This document shows, in pieces, positions 1 to 11,040 of a stretch of DNA of 64,000 nt (position 1 is the stretch's first letter; every line of letters begins with the position of its first letter). Made by a program: the position numbers and the translations under genes. The notes beneath the pieces were generated by a model. It saw nothing but the letters and a program-made list of their open reading frames with translations, did no database searches and was not told where the DNA came from. The stretch covers positions 722,001 through 786,000 of the forward strand of contig WPIO01000105.1 of the NCBI GenBank assembly GCA_009760855.2, read 5' to 3'. The stretch comes from Cristatella mucedo (Eukaryota > Bryozoa > Phylactolaemata > Cristatellidae).

Positions 1-860
1 CGTGTGAAGGGCATATCCACGCTGCAATGCTTTTCAGACCCATCCAAACCGACACCCTTAGACAACCCCTGAAGGTCCTTGGCAACGCCTACATTTATAC
101 TTTGCTGGGTCTATGGGCAATTACTTGTTCTTAGTAGTGGTTGATGCTTTCACAAAGTGTCTTAACGTATTCGTCGTGAAAAACGCCACTTCTCAGTCTA
201 CAATATCAACGCTAAGAAAGCTGTTAGCTCGCCAGGGCCAGGGCTTATTGAAGCTGTGTAAGGCAATTTTTCGCAGCTTCGCTCAGCTTAAATTGCTGCC
301 TTCACGCCTAGCAATGGCGTCAAGCACATGTTTATTGTCCCGCACAAGCCACAGAGCAATCGGTATGAAAAGAGTTTTGTGTGCAGACGCCTGAGCAGAC
401 GCTCCTACGAAGCTTCAACTGGAATGTTGCTGACTTGAATTGGCACATTTTTGCCAAAACATCATACCGCCTCAACGGGTTAGGAGCAACTTACGACTAC
501 TGAACGACTCATGGTTTGAAAACTTCGAACCCGATTAAGTCTTCTTCGACTTAGCCTACCTCTTTTCGAGAGAAGGCGGCGTGTCAAAAAGGAGATTTTG
601 TATGGCACAAGAACTATCGGACGTCATCTGACACTCGGTCACCTGCATTACGTGGTAAACAACCTGTTAAAGGACGCATGCCGCGGTTGGTACTTCTACT
701 TCTGTGGCACAGCCACCGGATACAAAGATGGCTACGAAAACAGCAAGTTACCCAGCCATTGAGATAGTGCCCACAAATTCCGCGAGATTCACCAAGGGAG
801 AATGGTTTAAATTGAAGGACTTTGTTTTAACGTAAAGAGCATTTTCGCAAGGAGGGGATA
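1..860 (+). pseudogene. Ty3/gypsy-type integrase, decayed 3' end of pol
   Basis: Integrase joins retrotransposon cDNA to host DNA. The stretch 113-235 reads as the start of a retroviral-type integrase core: GNYLFLVVVDAFTK, containing what looks like the first catalytic Asp, then a segment rich in S/T and K. The frame is lost near 235-250, and later core pieces appear in other frames around 300-360 (a PHKPQSN-like segment). Near 591-620 a GDFVW-K-NYR-like stretch matches the usual C-terminal integrase region. A purine run at 849-859 has the position and composition of a polypurine tract. Several stops and frameshifts make it clearly non-functional. Gypsy is favoured over BEL on the core wording and the C-terminal motif, but this was judged by eye. 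The 5' part of the element lies outside the window. Confidence 0.6.
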
Positions 861-862
861 TT

Positions 863-1047
863 TGGTGTTCGCGTAGTTATTATATTAGTTATTCTATTTG
901 TTCTTGCGTATCAGCTTAATATAAATAGCGAAGCAGCGCTAGTTGACAGACTCTACCTCTGGTCCCGCAGATTACACCACTAGGCATTCGTATGCCGGGA
1001 AAGGCCCAATAAATGTCTTGCAGGATAGCATGAGTCTCAAGTAATTT
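863..1047 (+). repeat. probable LTR remnant after the integrase tail
   Basis: It starts directly after the purine-rich tract at 849-859 with TG, is AT-rich, and carries an AATAAA polyadenylation-like hexamer near 1009. No partner LTR is in the window, so the right boundary is uncertain. Confidence 0.3.
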
Positions 1048-1084
1048 AGGAGGCACATTTCATATACTGCTTGTGACATCCGCT

Positions 1085-1335
1085 AGCAGACATCACAGTT
1101 TCTTAGCGTCTTCTTAAATTTTGTCATGTCCGGGCATATCTGTGCATCAGTCGGAAGTGAGCCATGGGCTTTGGAAGCCTACGAACTACAGGCACGGTCT
1201 CCAAAGTAGTTGAGGCCCCTACGGGGTATAGCCAAACGACTCGATTCACACAAGCCTAGCTGCAGAGCGGTGCAGCCACTGTAAGTGCCTGGTTGCACAT
1301 GCTGGTAGTGCACCAGCAAGTATTGAGTCACAGAA
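1085..1335 (-). mobile_element. LINE F2 fragment (old, 3' part)
   Basis: On the minus strand this matches the region just upstream of the 3' tail of other F2 copies (compare 18200-18480 and 7860-8110). Shared blocks include the 'ggtctccaaag' segment and the 'caagcctagctgcag' segment. It is heavily diverged and has no tail. Confidence 0.45.
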
Positions 1336-1622
1336 GTTGAGACGAGATATCACAAATGCATGATCCGATTTGAATGAAGCCTAATTCCTATTCCTTGCTG
1401 ATGCACGACAATTACTGGCGAAGCCCTGGAGCCTTGGAGTAGTTCTGGCTACTTTTAAATATATTTCATTTAGGCAATGCTGTACGAGCAATCCACGCGT
1501 GAATCTCGCCGGCGGAAGCGTCACTACGACGGAGGCCAGGGTCGGAGAGCGCCCAAATCTTGATATAAAAAGTCATTATCCGTAGCGTCCATTTGACAGC
1601 CAGTGAGGGAAAACGGCGTCTG

Positions 1623-1707
1623 TGACCAGCGAGAGCACGTGACCAATGAGAGCACGTGACCAGCGAGAGCACGTGACCAGCGAGAGCACGTGACCAGCGA
1701 GAGCTCC
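1623..1707. repeat. 17-bp minisatellite with an E-box per unit
   Basis: Five tandem 17-bp units of the form GACCAGCGAGAGCACGT, the second with two changes and the last truncated. Unit junctions create CACGTG at 1636, 1653, 1670 and 1687, spaced exactly 17 bp. It lies in non-coding DNA. Confidence 0.85.
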
Positions 1708-1712
1708 AGCAT

Positions 1713-2730
1713 GCTCGGGCTCCTGTTCGACGCCCAGAGTGCAACTGCACCGCCGCCTTTCGCTCGAAGCTCGAAGCGAAACTGACAGACTAGCGACTAG
1801 CTTGGGCTTTTGTGACGCACGAATATCAATGTATCATATAACCGTTTCCTAGCGATTATATCTCAGAAAACGCGAATTATATCTAGGCAGTCACAATATC
1901 GACGGCGTCGCGTGCCTACACTTCGCTCACCCCTAATTAGATCAACGCCTTCTCGGCAGGAGAACAAATTGGACCCGTGTACAACCAACCGCAATAGATG
2001 TTCCAGTTTATCTTCGCCGCATCTTCGTTTTATTTTAGATACATTACAGCCGGGTGTTGTCAGAAAACATCTCTCCAACCAGGCTCTCCCGTGGCAGTCC
2101 TTCTATACTCGTCGTCTGCATCGCAGGACGCTTCCTCGAGGGCGAGCGAGGCTCCGGTGCATCGTCAGATGCCTCGTGCTCGCGTTCAGGTCGTCAGCAC
2201 TTATCTTGAGGTCGGCAGCACTTGGCTGGAGACAGGCGAGCGCCTCCTGCTTCTGCTTAATCTTAATACATACCAGTCACGAGTTCAAAACTACGCAACC
2301 GGTTAGTGCTCACTGCACACAAGAAGGAGCCGCCCTCCACGCATCGTTGCACACGCGATTGCAGCTGCAACTCATCGCGCTCATAATGAGTCTCAACTTG
2401 CCTATCCAGTTTTGCCTGCATTTCGTTCATTTAGACAGCTTGTGGGGTGGGCTGGATGACATCCGGAACATATTTTAACAAGAACGAACCCACTGCTTTC
2501 GGACGTTTGAATACGGAGAGCAAACATGCAACCGAGATGCGACGTAGGAAATTCAAGCCTTTTACTTTTACGACACGCCGATTCCTCAAGCGAAGCATGG
2601 TTTGCGGCTGCGTTGTGTCGGTTGACGTGCCCTTGCGCGAAGGAATCGCTGCGTTGATTCTCCTCCGCCTCCGAGCTCGCAGTACCTCAGAGATGCGAGA
2701 CGCCGCCAGGGGTCGCCAGCCGGCTTAGTC
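1713..2730 (-). other. unrecognised stretch, possible decayed retroelement gag on minus strand
   Basis: No intact gene. Read on the minus strand, 2450-2080 gives Q/E/L-rich helical pieces such as QEALACLQPSAADLKISADDL, which resemble coiled gag sequence of LTR elements, and 1863-2078 is a 71-codon open frame. No zinc knuckle, protease or LTR pair was found, so the assignment is only a suggestion. Confidence 0.2.
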
Positions 2731-4340
2731 GATTACGACAAGCAAAAGAATAAGCGTCCTTAAGTCATCCTTAAGTCCTGCGTGAGGACGAGTCGTCGAA
2801 TTGCAGAAAGGGCAAAAAACGGAAACATCGATCCTATTCACCGCGCAGCGACGGCATTTTGTGCGCCTCACATCCCACTCCATTGTCGCACCGCATGCTA
2901 TGGTGCCACCGCATCAGAGCTAAATGTCTTGCCCGTGCGCTTTACACGGTAAGCTTAGCATGGGAGCGTGCCAGTCAATTGACTACAGCAGCACGCATCG
3001 AGTCGGAGTGTGCGTAAGTACGTAAAGAACTATTAGCAAGGACTGGGCAATAAACGTGTGTAGAACAGGCGGTTTCTCTAGATTTTCTCTTTAATGTCAT
3101 CAAGTAAGAATCTGCCAACGTCAACCGAGAGTGAGTTTGTGACTACAAAATACGAAAAACATAATACGAGGATACAAACCGAAAGTGAGGTTGATTTCCA
3201 ATAATTTCAGCATGATAATAGGTACAGCCAAAGAGGTGCGGATTTGGTCCGAAGAGTTCGTGATAAGAAGCTAAGCCCGATTAAGAATTGGCTCGGACAG
3301 GTAGACCAAAGCGCGAAAATTGAGCAACTTAAACTGAGCGGCGACTGAGTCTAGAAGCTGATGCCCCTGGATATTAAGCAACGTCCGCGAAGATGCTCTC
3401 GTATCGACACCGTTGGCAAGTGGCAGCGAACTTACGGTAATGCAAAGCTGTCTGCTCGATTTTCGCAAGTGGCAGTTCATCTTGAAAAGAAGACTTCCGA
3501 GTGCCTGCGTCTTACTTCAGGCTCTCATCAAAAATGAAAGCGAGCTCTTTTTCAGAAGGACTCCAGGAACATTGAGAACGGCGAGGCGCCATATTTTGGT
3601 ACTTCCAGCGTCCAGCGTCCGGGGAGGTTACCGAGGTTTAGCCGATACTTCGGCCGCGTGCATTGTCGAGGTCTTCTTCCGCAATAGTTCACCGTTTCGT
3701 TTGAGTGGAGGCTACATGTTTTTTTAAAGTAGTAGAGGCTGGCGAGCATTACCCGGGCGCGAGGCGCACCTTTTACGAAATGACCCCCAAAGCGGCGACG
3801 GTCTGCGTGCACTAGCAGGAGTGCGCCGACTAATGACGCTAGCATTCAGACCTGTTGTAACCGGTCGCTCTAGTACGGGACAGCTGTGCTGACTGCATCA
3901 ATCCAAGCAGCATTTAGCCAAGCTCCGAAATTCCCATTCAACCAGGTGGCTGCGACGATTCTAGAGAGTAACCAGTGGGTTTAAGGATTTAGTAAAATGG
4001 AACTGATGGACAATCTCTTGCAGAGTCGCGCAGAATAATTGTATGAGTCGGTCGTGTAATTCGATGAGACTCTTACGGAAGTAAGCGCTTCTTTTAGATT
4101 TTAGGGCACGAGAGGCTTCTAAAACAGGCGCTCGGCCCCGCCTCACACTACCCGAGCAGCAGCAGGGCTACTAACTTCCTGTTGGCCTGTCAAAAGCGAT
4201 GTCTCTGCGGTAGGTGCCCTCCATCGCAGAGAGCATCGTCTTCCCGGACGAAATCGTAATAGAAGCTAACAGCTTGAGACAATAAGCTAAACCATAAATC
4301 AGATTTCATAGCAAATTTCTAGAGAGGCTTATAAGTGTTT
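2731..4340. other. no recognisable gene
   Basis: Only short open frames (about 100 codons or fewer) of no recognisable family occur here, on both strands. No RNA gene or repeat array was seen. Confidence 0.5.
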
Positions 4341-4344
4341 CAGC

Positions 4345-4640
4345 TAAGCATTAATAATAATAATTATTATAATAATAATGCACTTGATAAAGCGCCCTCA
4401 GAGAACTTAATCTCTTTCTAGGCGCTTTACATTTGCTGCAAAGTGAAATGCAATTGAATGGTAAGTAAAATCATGCTTGAAAAACAAGCATTCGAATATT
4501 AGTCCTTGACCTTGTGCCGCATCCCTGAATGGCGAGTATATTTTAGCCCTCGAACGGTAATCCTGGCCGTACCATGGAAACGGTGAATGACAGCAAAGGC
4601 AAAGCTTAATCTAGCGAGTAATTAGCAGTGACAGAAATCT
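4345..4640 (-). mobile_element. LINE F2 3' tail
   Basis: An (AAT)n-like run is followed by the F2 terminal block (GCACTTGATAAAGCGCCCTC, then the 'tctttctaggcgctttac' block and 'catttgctgcaaag'). Read on the minus strand this is the standard 3' end of F2 with an (ATT)n tail. Only about the last 150 bases are clear. Confidence 0.7.
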
Positions 4641-5480
4641 TTGGCTTTATCTTTTGCATAGTAAGTAGATTTTCTTATTCAAATGGCGCAATAAGTCCAG
4701 AAAATGCCCGTAATTCCAACAAGTTTTACTTTTTGACCAAAGAAATAATGAGACAAAAAATTATGAAATGCTTGGACCTTTCAAAATAATCTAAATAGAG
4801 CTAAGGGAAAAATTTGAGTCATAAATAAAATCACATTTTTCTAAATCCATTTCCGAAAAATTAGGTTATTAATAAAGTCACATTTTTTAAACCTATTTCC
4901 TGCTAATTAAAAGGTAAATATTTCTACGATCAAATTCCAAAAGAATATCCACAAATAAAAAGTTCAGTACTTGATGCGCTTCCCTTAGTCGTTGACCAGT
5001 GGACGCAGTGATTGAAGCAGAGGATCTAAAGGTCCTTCTGCATGGCAATGCATCGCAATTACCCCATTACCTTGTCCATGAGCTACCTTAACTCCATATA
5101 TTCTTAGATTTTCCTGAGATAGTATGAGTAGAATGCCAGCAGCCGGCCGATGCAATGTGGTTTATATTCGGCCAATGTATCAAAGTAACAGAGGAGCATT
5201 TCTAAGTGTATGCATCTGCTAAAATGAGTCATACGTAAGAGGTACATTCAGCAAGCGGCTCGCAGGTAGCAGGACTAACGCTGGGTGGCACCTCGTGTCA
5301 CCTGCTGGAGCTCCGAAACGGATCGGAAGCTGAGATGAATAGCTGTCGCTCCAAGTTAAGTATGTAACAAACACGTGCTCATGAGTTAAGAATTACAATC
5401 ATTAAGCTGCCAGCATTAAATCAGCTCATTATTACTGACTCTCGTCCGCCATAGAGCTGAAACGTAGGAAAGTAGAGCTA
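4641..5480. other. AT-rich, no recognisable gene
   Basis: A low-GC stretch without long open frames. Near-duplicate short blocks occur around 4820-4910 (two 'aataaa-tcacattttt' segments), but no defined element was found. Confidence 0.4.
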
Positions 5481-5639
5481 TTAGTTTTGATAAACCATAA
5501 CCATTTTGTGGGTATGACCATTCACTACTCATCACTCCAACAACTGCTACTTTTACGCGGCTATAAAAGTAAGGATAATAAGACTAAGACATTAGTAAAA
5601 CGGTCTCTGAGAACTAAATCCAGGCTGTGGGAGCATACG

Positions 5640-5647
5640 TGTGTGCG

Positions 5648-5697
<50 letters not shown>
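5640..5697. repeat. (GT)n microsatellite
   Basis: A nearly pure GT run of about 57 bp directly abuts the 3' end of the minus-strand LINE F1 copy, so it probably grew from that copy's tail. Confidence 0.9.
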
Positions 5698-5698
<1 letters not shown>

Positions 5699-7850
5699 TA
5701 TGTGTATCCCCGTCTGTAACTCCACAAAATCATAAGGACCATGTGGGTGTTATGCAGGAGAGTTTTGTATGGCGCACTCACAGCCTAAACGGCTTTCAGT
5801 ATGCATTCGGTAGCCAACAGATTTCCTCTCACGCAACAAAGACAAAGTGGGAAGCATAGCAGAGTCAAGATAGCACTTGAGGTAGTGAGTAGTATGGAAG
5901 TAGCAGCTCAGGACCGCTGAAAAAAATGTGCCATAGTCGGCAGCAGGAGAGTAGTTGTCGTTGTGTAAGAAATGTCGAAGCGAGTTCCAAAGTCTAGGAA
6001 GTGCAGAGCTAAAGATTCTATCGCCAACGGTGTTTAGGTGGAGGAATGGGGCAGCTAATTTATTGTCCACACAGGACCTGAGGGCACGAACAAGCTGAGC
6101 ATGAAGCAGCAGTTCAGCTAGGTACGAAGGATCCAAGCCGTGGAGGGCCTTGTGGGTCAGCGTAAGAACCTTGCTCTGAATCCGTTGGTCAACCGGCATC
6201 CATCTTAGCTCTTTTAGTGAAGAAGACACGTGCTCAAACTTCTGGGACTTGAAGACTAGTCTTGAAGCCATATTCATAGTCAGCTGCAGTGACCTAATCG
6301 CTTTTTTCTGGTGGCCCAGCCAATGGAGAATTGCAATAATCAAGCCGAGACAGAACTAAGGAGCTAGTTAAATTTTTTGCAAGCCACTGTGGAAGACAGC
6401 TTCCAATCTTGGATAGGGACCGGACGTGATAGGTAGCTGCAGAAGCAGTCTTCTGAATCAAGCTTTTGAAATTGAGGCAGTTGTTGAAAACGACACATAA
6501 ATTTCGAGCACGTGGTGATGGTTGCACAACAGCACCACCTATTGGAAGAGCAAAGCCTTTTAATCCTGCCACACGCTTAGGGTTTCTTATGAGCAGTAGT
6601 GCGGTTTTATCGTCATTTAATTTCAGGAAGTTTTTCCACATCCAGGATCGAATATCGGCAAGGCAAGCATTCAATTTTTTAGTTGCTGCAGCATATCCCG
6701 ACGGTTTGAATGACAAATACAGGTGAGTATCGTCAGCATAAAAGTGATATCCTATTCCATGGGCCTTAATCACTTTCCCCAGAGGTTGTGTATAAATGGA
6801 GAACAGCAAGAGACCGAGTAGAGACCCTTGAGGGACTCCACAGGCGACCCTTTTCCTGTCTGAGACCTGAGCCCCGCACGACACGGATTGAACACGATCA
6901 GACGAGTACGATTTAAACCACACCAGTGCTTCGTCTGCCAGACCGATCGCGGTTCTCAATCATTCAAGCGGAACATCGTGATCAATGGTGTCAAAGGTAG
7001 CAGACAGATCTGGCAGAGCTAGGGCAGTGACATTCCCGTCGTCGTTGCCGTGTAGAATGTCATTGTTAACACGGAGGAGAGCAGTTTCAGTGAAGTGCTG
7101 CCTCTTAAATCCTGATTGAAATGTTTCTGACATTTCATTTTTTTCAATATGTTCATCCAGCTGCTTAGCAACAATTTTTTCAAGAATCTTTCACAAGAAA
7201 TAAAGAAGGGAAACCGGGCGATAGTTTGCAAGGACCTCTGTGTCTAATCCAGGCTTTTTAAGTATGGGTCTAAGGATTGCCGATTTGAAGTACTTGAGGA
7301 TGACCCCTTTTCCCAGAGAAGCATAAAAAATCTTAGTTATGGCAGGCCTAAGTTGGACTGCCAGTGAAGACCACAGAGATGAAGGTATAGGTTCTTCAGG
7401 AGATGAGCTCTTTTTATTTGACCTTCTAAGAGTAGCCACATCACATGCAGAAACCTCGGAGCACCTTGTAAGGAAGGTCACAGGTTGTAGAACCGCGATT
7501 GCTTTAGTCGGATGGGGCTTAATAGAGGCACGAATGTGCACAATTGTTTCAGTAAAGAATGCTGAAAACTTTTCGGCTGAGTCCTTAATATCTGAGGAGT
7601 TAGACGTCTCAGCATTGGCCAGTAAAGGGTTTACTGTCTTATAAATCTGCTTAGGGTCCGACAGGCTGGAATTCAGCTTTCGGATGAAAAAAGAAGCCCT
7701 GAATTTTTTAAGCTTTCGGGTGTAAACTCAAAGGAAGTCTTTGAAATTGACTAGATGTGCATCAGACCCCGATTTCTGGAAACGACGTTGAAGCGTTCGC
7801 TTAACACGTCGCATCTTTAGGAGTTTTTTGGTAAATTGAAAGGAATCTCC
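5698..7850 (-). mobile_element. LINE family F1 copy A (L2/CR1-type RT), 5'-truncated
   Basis: A non-LTR retrotransposon; the encoded reverse transcriptase copies element RNA at a nicked genomic target. Translating the minus strand gives, in order, an RT N-terminal block with 'LANYRPVS' (7191-7541), the 'GVPQGSLLG' block and the catalytic 'YHFYADDTHLYLSF' block (6294-6959), 'FLKLNDDKT', and the C-terminal 'LRWMPVDQRIQSKVLTLTHK' block (5750-6343). These motifs are typical of L2/CR1-group LINEs. The endonuclease is absent and frames are broken at least three times, so the copy is dead. The 3' end has the F1 hallmark 'tttgtggagttacagacgg' block. It lies inverted relative to copy B at 11041-13125. 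Confidence 0.85.
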
Positions 7851-8111
7851 ACGACTTTGAAATAAGAACTAGCGGCAGGGTCTCCAAAGGATTTGATGAT
7901 CGTACGAGGTATAACGAAACGATTGCATTCAGAAAATCGGGCGGTTCAATGCTCGGTCTCGTGGAAAGGTTCTGATATGTAAGCTGACGCCAGAGAATGA
8001 AGGAACCTCAAAGTGAGTGACAGTCAATACGCTGCTTGAATGGGAGCCAGTGCAGATCAGCGAGAGGTGGTTCGATGTGGCGCTCAAGATACGCAAGCCT
8101 AGCTGCAGATC
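7851..8111 (-). mobile_element. LINE F2 fragment
   Basis: It shares the 'ggtctccaaaggattt' and 'gggagccagtgcag' blocks with 18290-18480, on the minus strand, without the 3' tail. It ends exactly where the LTR element begins (8112). It joins LINE F1 copy A near 7850 without a visible target duplication. Confidence 0.6.
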
Positions 8112-8544
8112 TGAAGGAACACGACACTTGCAGCCTGCAAGCACTGGACTGAGACCTCGCCATGGCTCCCTCAGACTGCTTATGCAACCGCAAGCTTACG
8201 ACCGGTAGAAGGGCAGACGATGACTCGACAGTCCTGCCCAAATCCTTGCATTGGCCTCATCTGTGGGGACATCAATCTACCACAAACTGCTGCCAGCTGT
8301 CGGGCGGGTTCGGAACGGACAATGACCCAACAGTGCGAAAACAATGCATACATGGAATATAACGGCTGCCGGAGGAGTACAACAGGAGGGTGGGCTAGAT
8401 CCCTCGACGCCGGCAGCCGTCTACTGTGTGTAGACTGGGCTTGGCTGGCATAGCTTGAAATGAAGGTTTTGGTGTTGGAGCCAGCAGACGTGTTGCTCGG
8501 TCGTGCTACCCAGCCCGACGACAGGTCGGGGGAGGGCTGTCACA
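8112..8544 (+). repeat. 5' LTR
   Basis: TG...CA ends. A TATAA box sits within the shared 'ggaatataacggctgccgg' block near 8357. About 93% identical by eye to 10605-11039. An LTR carries the promoter and the RNA-processing signals. Confidence 0.85.
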
Positions 8545-8562
8545 TTTGGTGATAGCGGTGAG
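8545..8562 (+). other. putative primer binding site
   Basis: The sequence immediately inside the 5' LTR begins TTTGGTGATAGCGGTGAG. TGG pairing to a tRNA 3' CCA end is typical. The priming tRNA was not identified. Confidence 0.5.
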
Positions 8563-8625
8563 ATCTAGGACGGTCTCTCCACCGGAATCTAAGTGAGTAT
8601 GCATGTATGAGCTTGCAAGCTGTGC

Positions 8626-9640
8626 ATGCCAACGCGCTCTGGTCTGAAATACCAGGGAATGGCAAGTGCTAATGCGAACGAGGAAGCGACCGAGGAAGCG
8701 TCGCGGGGCACCATCGAAGGCATGCTTCAGCTGATGCGAGCCGAGTGGAAGCAACAAGCGACAGAACCCGAGGAACGGGAGAAGAAGGAGCAACGAGAAA
8801 GAGAGGAGCGACGGGAGGCGAAGGAGCGACGGGAACGAACACAGTGGCAAGAGATGATAGGTTAAATGTCAAGCAACGCCAAACACAACGGAGTAACTCA
8901 GTCGGTACCCTATGGACCCAACATGATGTCTGGCCTTACCCTTGTAAAGATGACCGAGCAGGACGACTCAGAGGCGTATTTGCTTACTTTCGAGCGGCTC
9001 ATGCGGGCCCACGAAGTTGCAGAGGAGCACTGGCCTGCTACACTGGCCCCTTTCCTGGCCGACAAGGCCCATCAGGCTTACCATGCACTGCCGGATGAGG
9101 ACTGTGGGACCTACGAGGTAATTAAACAGGCGATAGATATTAAGGCGGTGTAACATCACACCAGAAACCTTTCAGGGGAGGTTTCGGGAGTCGAGGAAGG
9201 ACAGGAACGAATCGTTCTATGAGTTTGCAGCCAGGCTCACAGATTATTGTGATAGGTGGTGCCGGGATTACAGAACGGTGGACGATGTAAAGGACGCCAT
9301 TATTTTGGAGCAGTTGGTTTCAACACTACCGACCGATGTACAAATCTGGGTGCGGGAACGATGACCCAAATCCAGTACGGAGGCTTCGCACCTTGCCGAC
9401 GACTGTGTGGAGGCTCGGGGACCACGTGAAGCAGGCGGCGCAAGCAACGGAGCTGGAGACCAGAGCGGCCACAAGGCTGCAGAGATCACGTCGGCTAGGG
9501 TGAGTACCATGCACCAGGGTACATCCTCCCTGCCAGACAGAGAGTTCTCTGAGGCAAAGTGCTTCGACTGCGGGTTACGGGGCATTTTTCGCGCACGTGC
9601 CCCCGGCAAAGCATACTTCTGCGGTAAAGGCAAGCTGCCA
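8626..9640 (+). pseudogene. retrotransposon gag, broken
   Basis: Gag forms the particle that packages element RNA. The first piece (8626-8865, 79 codons) ends in a charged E/R-rich coil. After a stop, 8866-9153 gives the capsid-like N-terminal part with 'LVKMTEQDDSEAYLLTFER' and 'WPATLAPFLADKAHQAYHAL'. A frameshift near 9130-9170 leads into a second helical part (about 9170-9360) with 'FYEFAARLTDYCDRW' and 'LPTDVQIWVRER', then a stop at 9361. These phrases are characteristic of animal gypsy gags related to the SCAN-like fold. At 9556-9602 a zinc knuckle is split: the C-x2-C half reads in one frame and the H-x4-C half in the neighbouring one, implying an indel inside the knuckle. Confidence 0.75.
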
Positions 9641-10065
9641 GTAACGAGGAGACATGGGATAGTGGAAGGCCAATTTGTGCGTGGCATTGTGCTCGATACG
9701 GGCTGCACGAGGACGATGGTACGCAGTGGCCTGGTACCACCGGGGAACCTGATCAGGGATGCTACGATTACCATCCGATGTGCTCACGGAGACACCTCAT
9801 TGTACCCCTTAGCACGGGTGTGCATGGAGGTGAGTGGATCCAGACGATGGCAGCAGTAGCGTGGAACCTACCCGAGGTTGTGGTGCTCGGTACGGACATA
9901 CCACAGTTTCAACTTCTGCTGGGGATGGCGTTACCGATTGGCCATAACCGGGAAGAGATCAAGGAAAACTACTTGGTCACAACCCGAGCGCAAGCCAAGG
10001 AGCCTGCCAGGCTTGTGGAGCAGGAGGGGACCCAGCCACCTAAGTCAGGAGCTGAGTCAACATAA
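9641..10065 (+). pseudogene. retroviral-type aspartic protease region
   Basis: The protease would cleave the polyprotein. The active-site motif LDTGCTRTMV lies at 9691-9720, followed by a hydrophobic beta-rich stretch, and the downstream flap/C-terminal part (VVVLGTDIPQFQLLLG) lies in a shifted frame near 9880-9930. The tail 'VTTRAQAK' is the usual post-protease linker of these elements. At least one frameshift (about 9850) separates the two halves. Confidence 0.7.
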
Positions 10066-10077
10066 GGAGAGGAGGTT

Positions 10078-10524
10078 TTGGACACCGAGCTGCCGCTTGG
10101 GGCCCATTTTGAGGAGGACATTTTTCAGAGCGGGCGCGAACGGAGGAGACTTACCCGCCGAGAGAGACGGAAATGCAGGCGGAACCGCCAGACAGAGTTG
10201 GAGACCCGGCCGGCCGGAGAGACAGCCGAGCCAGTTGTCGGGCTTAGCCAGGAGCAATTAGTCAAGCTACAGGAGTCGGACCCTACAGTAGACCGGGTGC
10301 TAAGGCTGGTCAGAAATAGCCAGGAACCAAACAAGCATGGCTGCGTGATTGATGGGGACCTGATCTATGGGAGATGGACAGCACGGGTCATTCCACGGCC
10401 AGCAAACCAGCAGATTCTGCCGAGTGTCTGTCGTAGCAGAGTGATGAGGCTGGCTCCCTCTGTTCCACAAGGTCAGAGGGTAACCAATCAACCCGCTTGG
10501 TCATGCGACACTGCAGTGAAGTAG
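10078..10524 (+). pseudogene. post-protease pol segment, deletion junction
   Basis: After a basic region, 10246-10380 gives 'LSQEQLVKLQESDPTVDRVL', then 'HGCVIDGDLIYGRW', similar to the linker/zinc-finger-like segment found in gypsy polyproteins. Homology stops near 10420-10500, and the sequence runs on to the purine tract and right LTR within about 100 bases. The RT, RNase H and integrase coding region is therefore missing here. Confidence 0.5.
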
Positions 10525-10589
10525 CAGCTGCTGGTCACTAGAGGCCGGCTCCAACTTGCTACAACAGACCACTGGTCTGTTGCCGGACG

Positions 10590-10602
10590 AGGAGGAGAGG
10601 GA
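10590..10602 (+). other. polypurine tract
   Basis: A G/A-only run lies immediately before the right LTR. This is the position expected for the plus-strand primer of reverse transcription. Confidence 0.7.
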
Positions 10603-10604
10603 TT

Positions 10605-11039
10605 TGAAGGAGCACGACGCTTGCAGCCTGCTAGCACTGGACTGAGACCTCGCCATGGCTCCCTCAGACTGCTTAGGCAACCACAAGCTCACGACCGGTA
10701 GAAGGGCAGACGATGACTCGGCAGTCCTGCCCAAATCCATGCATTGGCCGCATCTGTGGGGACATCAATCTACCACAAACTGCCGCCAGCTGTCGGGTGG
10801 GTTCGGAACAGACAATGCCTGACAGTGCGAAAAACAATGCATGCATGGAATATAACGGCTGCCGGAGGAGCACAACGGGAGGGGAGGGCTAGATCCCTCG
10901 ACGCCGGCAGCCGTCTACTGAGTGTAGACTGGGCTTGGCTGGCATAGCTTGAAATGAAGGTTTTGGGGTTGGAGCCAACAGACGTGTTGCTCGGTCGTGC
11001 TACCCAGCCCAACGACAGGTCGATCGGAGGTCTGTCACA
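10605..11039 (+). repeat. 3' LTR
   Basis: Direct repeat of 8112-8544 with the same TGAAGGA start and CTGTCACA end. The TATAA block is conserved near 10850. Confidence 0.85.
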
Positions 11040-11040
11040 G

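Larger units (their letters stand above)
8112..11039 (+). mobile_element. Ty3/gypsy-type LTR retrotransposon, internally deleted
   Basis: Two direct repeats of about 433-435 bp (8112-8544 and 10605-11039), each starting TGAAGGA and ending CTGTCACA, enclose about 2.06 kb. A primer-binding-site-like TGGTG segment follows the left LTR at 8547, and a purine tract (10590-10602) precedes the right LTR. The interior holds gag, an aspartic protease and a short post-protease segment, but no reverse transcriptase, RNase H or integrase. It is therefore a deletion derivative that would need enzymes in trans. The two LTRs differ at roughly 30 positions by eye, so the insertion is not recent. The flanking bases (agatc left, gtaga right) do not form a clean target duplication. 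Confidence 0.85.
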
